This document shows positions 44,682 to 49,054 of a stretch of DNA of 49,054 bases, piece after piece. Numbering within the stretch: position 1 is the first letter of the stretch; the number at the start of each line of letters is the position of its first letter. The stretch spans positions 1 through 49,054 of the forward strand of contig CAJXQP010000002.1 in assembly GCA_913058275.1 (NCBI GenBank). Direction: 5' to 3'. The position numbers and the translations under genes are program-made. Source of the stretch: an uncultured Gammaproteobacteria bacterium (GTDB lineage Bacteria; Pseudomonadota; Gammaproteobacteria; Pseudomonadales; Pseudohongiellaceae). The notes under the pieces are model-generated. The model was given only the letters and a program-made list of their open reading frames with translations, was not told where the DNA came from and searched no databases.

Positions 44682-45314
44682 TTAAACGCTTTCTATACTC
44701 TTTCTATCTACTCTTCGCTGAATTACTTTATCCACCAATCCATATTCCTGTGCTTCATCGGCGCTCATGAAGTTGTCTCGTTCTGTGTCCTTCGCAATAG
44801 CTTCTACCGACTTTCCAGTATTCTCAGCAAGTAGGACATTAAGACTCAGCCGTAACTTTATGATTTCATTAGCTTGTATTTCAATGTCTGAGGCCTGGCC
44901 TTGAGCTCCACCACTGGGCTGATGAATCATCATGCGTGAATGGGGCAGCGCTAAGCGCTTACCCTTCGCGCCGCCGGCTAGCAACATAGCCCCCATGCTA
45001 GCAGCCTGCCCAATACACATTGTGCTCACATCCGGCTTGATAAACTGCATCGTATCGTAAATCGATAGCCCGGCTGTAACCGACCCGCCTGGAGAATTGA
45101 TATATAAGTGTATGTCTTTATCTGGATTTTCAGATTCTAAGAACAACATCTGCGCGACAACCAGATTGGCCATGTGGTCTTCCACCTGTCCCGTCATGAA
45201 TATCACCCTGTCCTTCAACAATCTGGAATAAATGTCGTAGGAGCGCTCACCACGGGCGGTTTGCTCGACTACCATAGGCACGAGAGCCGCCGTGGGTTGA
45301 ATATTATTTGACAT
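44682..45314 (-). CDS. clpP: ATP-dependent Clp protease proteolytic subunit
   Basis: 210 aa; [60 protein letters not shown]. Confidence 0.97.
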   Translation of the reverse strand: MSNNIQPTAALVPMVVEQTARGERSYDIYSRLLKDRVIFMTGQVEDHMANLVVAQMLFLESENPDKDIHLYINSPGGSVTAGLSIYDTMQFIKPDVSTMCIGQAASMGAMLLAGGAKGKRLALPHSRMMIHQPSGGAQGQASDIEIQANEIIKLRLSLNVLLAENTGKSVEAIAKDTERDNFMSADEAQEYGLVDKVIQRRVDRKSIESV

Positions 45315-45408
45315 GTATCCCTGTCCTTTTATGTACTCACTAAATAGTACCGGCTAACGATGCCAGCTAAGTAAATAGCGGTGAAGTTACGTTTTTGAAA
45401 ACAGCTTG

Positions 45409-46755
45409 TTAGGCATCCGGTTCTGCGTCTTCGTCTGGCTGCTCGTCTGTTGCCTTCGGTTCCGGCTGAATTACTTCCTGATAACTCACCAGCTTATCGC
45501 TCACAGCTGATTGTTCTATAACGTAATCGAAAACCTGATCCTCAAGGACGCTAGACTCAATCGTAGCTAATTGCTCTTGGTTGCCGTAATACCAATTGAT
45601 AACTTCATCTGGCGACTCATAGGTTGACGCGAGCTCCTCTATCGATTCTCGCACCTTCGTTGGGTCTGCTTTCAGTTCCTGCTGCTGAATTACTTCGCCT
45701 AGCACTAGGCCTAACAGCACCCGTCTAGCGGCCTGCTCTTTAAACAATTCGTCTGGCAGCATATTTGGATCGATGTTTTGTCCACCGCCAAACTGTTGCA
45801 TCGCCTGCTGCCTTAGCTGTTCGATCTCGCCGCCGACTAAAGCGTCGGGAATCTCTGCGTCCACAACTTCTACAAGGCAGTCCATGATCTTGTTCTTAAG
45901 CTTATTACGACTCGCCGTCTTCAATTCACGGCGCATATTATTTGTCACTTCTTCGCGAAAAGCGTCATTTCCGCCTTCTTCGACGCCGAAGCTCTTATAG
46001 AATTCTTCATCTACAACAGGCATGACCTGCTCACTCACAGAATTCAGTGTGATCTCGAAAGCGACCTCTGCCCCCGCCAATTCCTTATTGTGGTATTCCT
46101 CGGGGAAGCTTAAATCCAAGGTAAATGCGTCGTCTGCAGACTTTCCTTCTATTCCAGATTCGAACCCAGGAATCATACGCTCAGAACCAAGAACCAAATT
46201 CGTTCCCTGCGCGCTGCCACCCTCAAAGTCTTCACCATCACGACTACCTACATAGTTAATGTTGACCATATCTTCCGTAGCTGCGGCTCTGTCGCAGACT
46301 TCCCAGCTTTGTTTCTGCTTACGCAGGGTCTGTATCATCTCATCAATATCAGCCTCTGAGATATCTGCTCCTAAACGTTCCGCCTTAATCGTCGATAAAT
46401 CCGGCAAAGTAATCTCTGGGTACACTTGAAATGTCGCTACAAATTCTAAATCTTGACCCTCGTCCAGGTTTTTCGGGTCAATATTGGGCTGACCGGCTGG
46501 CTTCAGGCTTTCCTGATCGATGGCCTCGTAATAGGACTGGCTCATCATCTCGCCTACCACTTCCTGCCGCACGCCAGCTCCAAACTTGCTTTTGATTACC
46601 TTGTAGGGAACCTTGCCTTTTCGAAAGCCATTTAGCTTTACGTTTCTAGCAGCCTCCTGTAATCGCGTGTTAACAGCACTATCGACTTTCTCGCTAGGAA
46701 CAGCGACAGTCATCTTTCTTTCTAAACCTTGTGTAGTTTCAACGGAAACCTGCAT
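45409..46755 (-). CDS. tig: Trigger factor
   Basis: 448 aa; MQVSVETTQGLERKMTVAVPSEKVDSAVNTRLQEAARNVKLNGFRKGKVP. Confidence 0.96.
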   Translation of the reverse strand: MQVSVETTQGLERKMTVAVPSEKVDSAVNTRLQEAARNVKLNGFRKGKVPYKVIKSKFGAGVRQEVVGEMMSQSYYEAIDQESLKPAGQPNIDPKNLDEGQDLEFVATFQVYPEITLPDLSTIKAERLGADISEADIDEMIQTLRKQKQSWEVCDRAAATEDMVNINYVGSRDGEDFEGGSAQGTNLVLGSERMIPGFESGIEGKSADDAFTLDLSFPEEYHNKELAGAEVAFEITLNSVSEQVMPVVDEEFYKSFGVEEGGNDAFREEVTNNMRRELKTASRNKLKNKIMDCLVEVVDAEIPDALVGGEIEQLRQQAMQQFGGGQNIDPNMLPDELFKEQAARRVLLGLVLGEVIQQQELKADPTKVRESIEELASTYESPDEVINWYYGNQEQLATIESSVLEDQVFDYVIEQSAVSDKLVSYQEVIQPEPKATDEQPDEDAEPDA

Positions 46756-47066
46756 GTATAAACCTCATCATTTCCAAGCGAAAAACTCGGAATTTTTAAT
46801 ATCAATCAATATCGAGATATTTTACTGAACTAATCTGGATATTGGTTAGCGATAGCTGGATAGCCTCATTGGGCAAGCTCTTGATTTTAATACTTTTCAA
46901 GAGCCAACGGGCTACCGCCTGCCCGCAAAGTGCGGATTTTCCCACATCGAAAACTCAGATTCAATCACAGAATATGGGCCCAAAGCTGGTAAAATCAACG
47001 TACAATTTCATAATTGGAGGAAGTCGTGCGATATTCTCGCTCTTCAACTCCCAATTGGCTAAATAC

Positions 47067-47690
47067 ATGATAAGCAAGTCTGAAATAGGCGGCGTTATTT
47101 TGGCAGGCGGCAAAGCCTCGCGAATGGGCTTCCGCGACAAGGCTCTAGAGCCCTTACACACTAGACCATTACTTGAGCATGTTATAGCTAAGGCCGCGCC
47201 TCAAGTAGCGCATCTGATACTGAGCGTTAATCATAATATCGAGCGCTATCAAGCATTTGGCTTGCCGATGGTAAACGATCGCACAGATGGCTATGGCGGT
47301 CCATTACTGGGTATCTTGAGCGCCATGCATTGGTTTCGGGGTGCTAAGACTGCCAAAGGGATTCGCTACCTTGCCTGCTTCCCTGGAGACGCTCCTGAAT
47401 TCCCCAAAGATGTGGTATACCAACTGGGGCTGGAGTTAGACAAAAAATCCGCCGCCGCTGCCTACATCTTTCATAGAGATCAAATCCAACCTCTCTTCTC
47501 TGTTTGGCGTCTTGATATAATCCAAAAAATAGAAGATGCCGTGGCTGACGGTTTGTTTGGGCCTAAATTACTTTTTGGCTCTCTCAATGCTGTAGCGGTG
47601 AATTATGAGGACAACTCTCCCGGTGCTTTCAGCAACATCAACAGTAGGGAAGATTTAACTGCAGCCGCGCTACTCATCAGCCGTGAATAG
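47067..47690 (+). CDS. mobA: Molybdenum cofactor guanylyltransferase (start moved to the ATG at 47067)
   Basis: GVILAGGKASRMGFRDKALEPL; NDRTDGYGGPLLGILSAMHW. Confidence 0.85.
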   Translation: MISKSEIGGVILAGGKASRMGFRDKALEPLHTRPLLEHVIAKAAPQVAHLILSVNHNIERYQAFGLPMVNDRTDGYGGPLLGILSAMHWFRGAKTAKGIRYLACFPGDAPEFPKDVVYQLGLELDKKSAAAAYIFHRDQIQPLFSVWRLDIIQKIEDAVADGLFGPKLLFGSLNAVAVNYEDNSPGAFSNINSREDLTAAALLISRE

Positions 47691-47942
47691 CCCATTTACG
47701 CTGCCCAAAAATTGTTCAATTGAAATTATTTCATAGTTTAGAAGAACGCTCTATCTCGTTGTTTACTATTGATAAAACAGAAACGTTGATTTCTCAAAAA
47801 GCCTCGTACCTCGTTGTTTTAAATAACTTTATTGACTTATTTCTGGCAAAGAAGCTGGGAACTGCATAACTATGAATGGCATATTATTTGCGCCCTAGTA
47901 AATATTCGTAACAATTATTACCTTGTTATTACTCGCTGGCTT

Positions 47943-47997
47943 GGGGTTGCCTGCCAGATTCCAGATCCGGACCGGTTCTGGAATCGGCTGCAACCCC
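47943..47997. repeat. Long imperfect palindrome (hairpin) in an intergenic region
   Basis: GGGGTTGC-ct-GCC-a-GATTCCAGA-tccggaccggt-TCTGGAATC-GGC-t-GCAACCCC. Confidence 0.85.
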
Positions 47998-48097
47998 GAG
48001 CTAGCGGAGACCAAGTAAAATTACTCTTGTCATCTGTCCAGTGAGGGGGGTATGCTCGGTTCAAATAGCTGCAATTAGAAGAGAAAACTCCCGCACG

Positions 48098-48289
48098 ATG
48101 TCTGACAACCGGCACAAAGATAATTCCCATGAGCCCGCTCCCGATCGCAGCGAAAGGATATTTAGCGAGCAAGATCTTTGGTACTTCAAAATCCGTGAGG
48201 GTGATGAAGTAGGCCCATTTCGATACCGTAGTGAAGCGCAAAGTAATCTCGAAAACTTCATGGAACAACTCCGAGCTCAACTGAAGTAA
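48098..48289 (+). CDS. DUF6316-like small protein
   Basis: Internal ATG 48098; SERIFSEQDLWYFKIREGDEVGPFRYRSEAQSNLENFMEQLRAQ; family name from memory. Confidence 0.65.
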   Translation: MSDNRHKDNSHEPAPDRSERIFSEQDLWYFKIREGDEVGPFRYRSEAQSNLENFMEQLRAQLK

Positions 48290-48382
48290 CACATCATCAA
48301 GCACGCCCGTCCCTGCTTTAAACCAAGTTCGTAAATGTCGCATATCCAGCCGCCGTGCGTTACACTGGCGTAGCATGTTTGT

Positions 48383-48775
48383 ATGGCAACATCTTCAATG
48401 AATTCATCCACTAATACGCAACGAACCATAACTATCGGTTATGGTCCCGGCTATGCCAAGAGCGAAGTCTGGAATGATTTAAAGTCGAAACTAATCATTC
48501 CCACCGAAATTTTTTCTATAACGACAGCGCAGCGATATAACCCAGCCCTGATCCTCTTGGACCATCACTTAATCCGCGAAATGGATCATGCGAAATGGGT
48601 AGAAGAATTTCCAGACTCGATCTTTCTATGCACTGATTCTATGGATTTGGACGCCGATCTAATCCTCACAAATAATCTACCCTATCGACAAACTTGCAAG
48701 CTATTAGAGATGGCTTGTTACCAATGGGTACTGAAGAGCGAGAAAACCGAGCGCGCGAGCTTGTATTCAAGCTAA
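48383..48775 (+). CDS. Receiver-like (degenerate REC) N-terminal segment of a signalling protein
   Basis: 130 aa; alternating strand/helix pattern (ALILLDHHLIREMD...FPDSIFLCTD); stops just before the GAF-coding frame. Confidence 0.5.
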   Translation: MATSSMNSSTNTQRTITIGYGPGYAKSEVWNDLKSKLIIPTEIFSITTAQRYNPALILLDHHLIREMDHAKWVEEFPDSIFLCTDSMDLDADLILTNNLPYRQTCKLLEMACYQWVLKSEKTERASLYSS

Positions 48776-49044
48776 CGCAGAATGATTCAATGGAATTCCC
48801 CTTAGATGAATTTTCTATTGCCGGTTACGCTGCACACACCGATACGGAACTCAATATTCCCGACGCATATCAACTCTCAAAAGATGTACCTTATAGTCTC
48901 AATCGCTCATTCGACCAAAAAACTGGCTATCGAACCAAGTCTATACTGGCCATACCTTTGGCGAACAAACAGAAAGAAGTTATCGGCGTGTTGCAATTTA
49001 TCAATCGTAAAAAAGCTCGCTCGCTCAAAGTGTCTGATGAGAAA
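48724..49044 (+). CDS. GAF-domain protein fragment (partial, runs off the contig; offset frame relative to 48383-48775)
   Basis: Frame from ATG 48724: MGTEERENRARELVFKLTQNDSMEFPLDEFSIAGYAAHTDTELNIPDAYQLSKDVPYSLNRSFDQKTGYRTKSILAIPLANKQKEVIGVLQFINRKK, typical of cyclase/HD-GYP-associated GAF domains. Confidence 0.75.
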
Positions 49045-49054
49045 CTGTCTCTTA
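49045..49054 (+). other. Partial Nextera mosaic-end adapter (CTGTCTCTTA...); non-biological
   Basis: The last 10 nt equal the first 10 nt of CTGTCTCTTATACACATCT. Confidence 0.85.

Noticed and set aside
47880-48000. Possible integron attC site at the intergenic palindrome
   Set aside because: I could not find convincing RYYYAAC/GTTRRRY core boxes at the stem ends, and there is no integrase or cassette array.
47918-48376. ORF 47918-48376 (-), 152 aa, and ORF 47832-48044 (+)
   Set aside because: The minus ORF is antisense to the DUF6316-like gene; both cross the palindrome and have no recognisable domain.

Overview
The window is a ~49 kb linear contig of gammaproteobacterial chromosomal core genome. 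Both ends carry Illumina Nextera adapter sequence, so they are library or assembly boundaries, not biological ends. Gene content is mostly conserved housekeeping: hrpA (truncated), fadD, a MoxR/VWA pair, ycgN-rnd-recR-ebfC-dnaX-ffs, a PQQ dehydrogenase, tRNA-Ser(GGA), queF, an ABC-2 exporter, tRNA-Glu(UUC), an all-alpha dUTPase, nfuA, metH, a sulfite reductase with DUF934, a CPA2 antiporter, acuI-like, sohB, nudC, dnaQ-rnhA-methyltransferase divergent from mltD, a POT transporter, fabI, ppiD-hupB-lon-clpX-clpP-tig, mobA, and a REC-like/GAF gene cut by the contig end. I found no CRISPR array, transposase, prophage or obvious new multigene system. The observations most worth a second look are: (1) an A10 slippery tract in dnaX whose -1 frame reaches a stop one codon later, as in E. 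coli tau/gamma; (2) a perfect 26-bp-arm inverted repeat that fuses the tRNA-Ser 3' end to its terminator, next to a dense cluster of short hairpins; (3) a single-nucleotide frame break in a CPA2 antiporter; (4) a frame break or deletion in the terminal REC-like/GAF gene; (5) a membrane plus possible winged-helix orphan protein. All assignments come from reading the sequence and motif recall. No database search was run.
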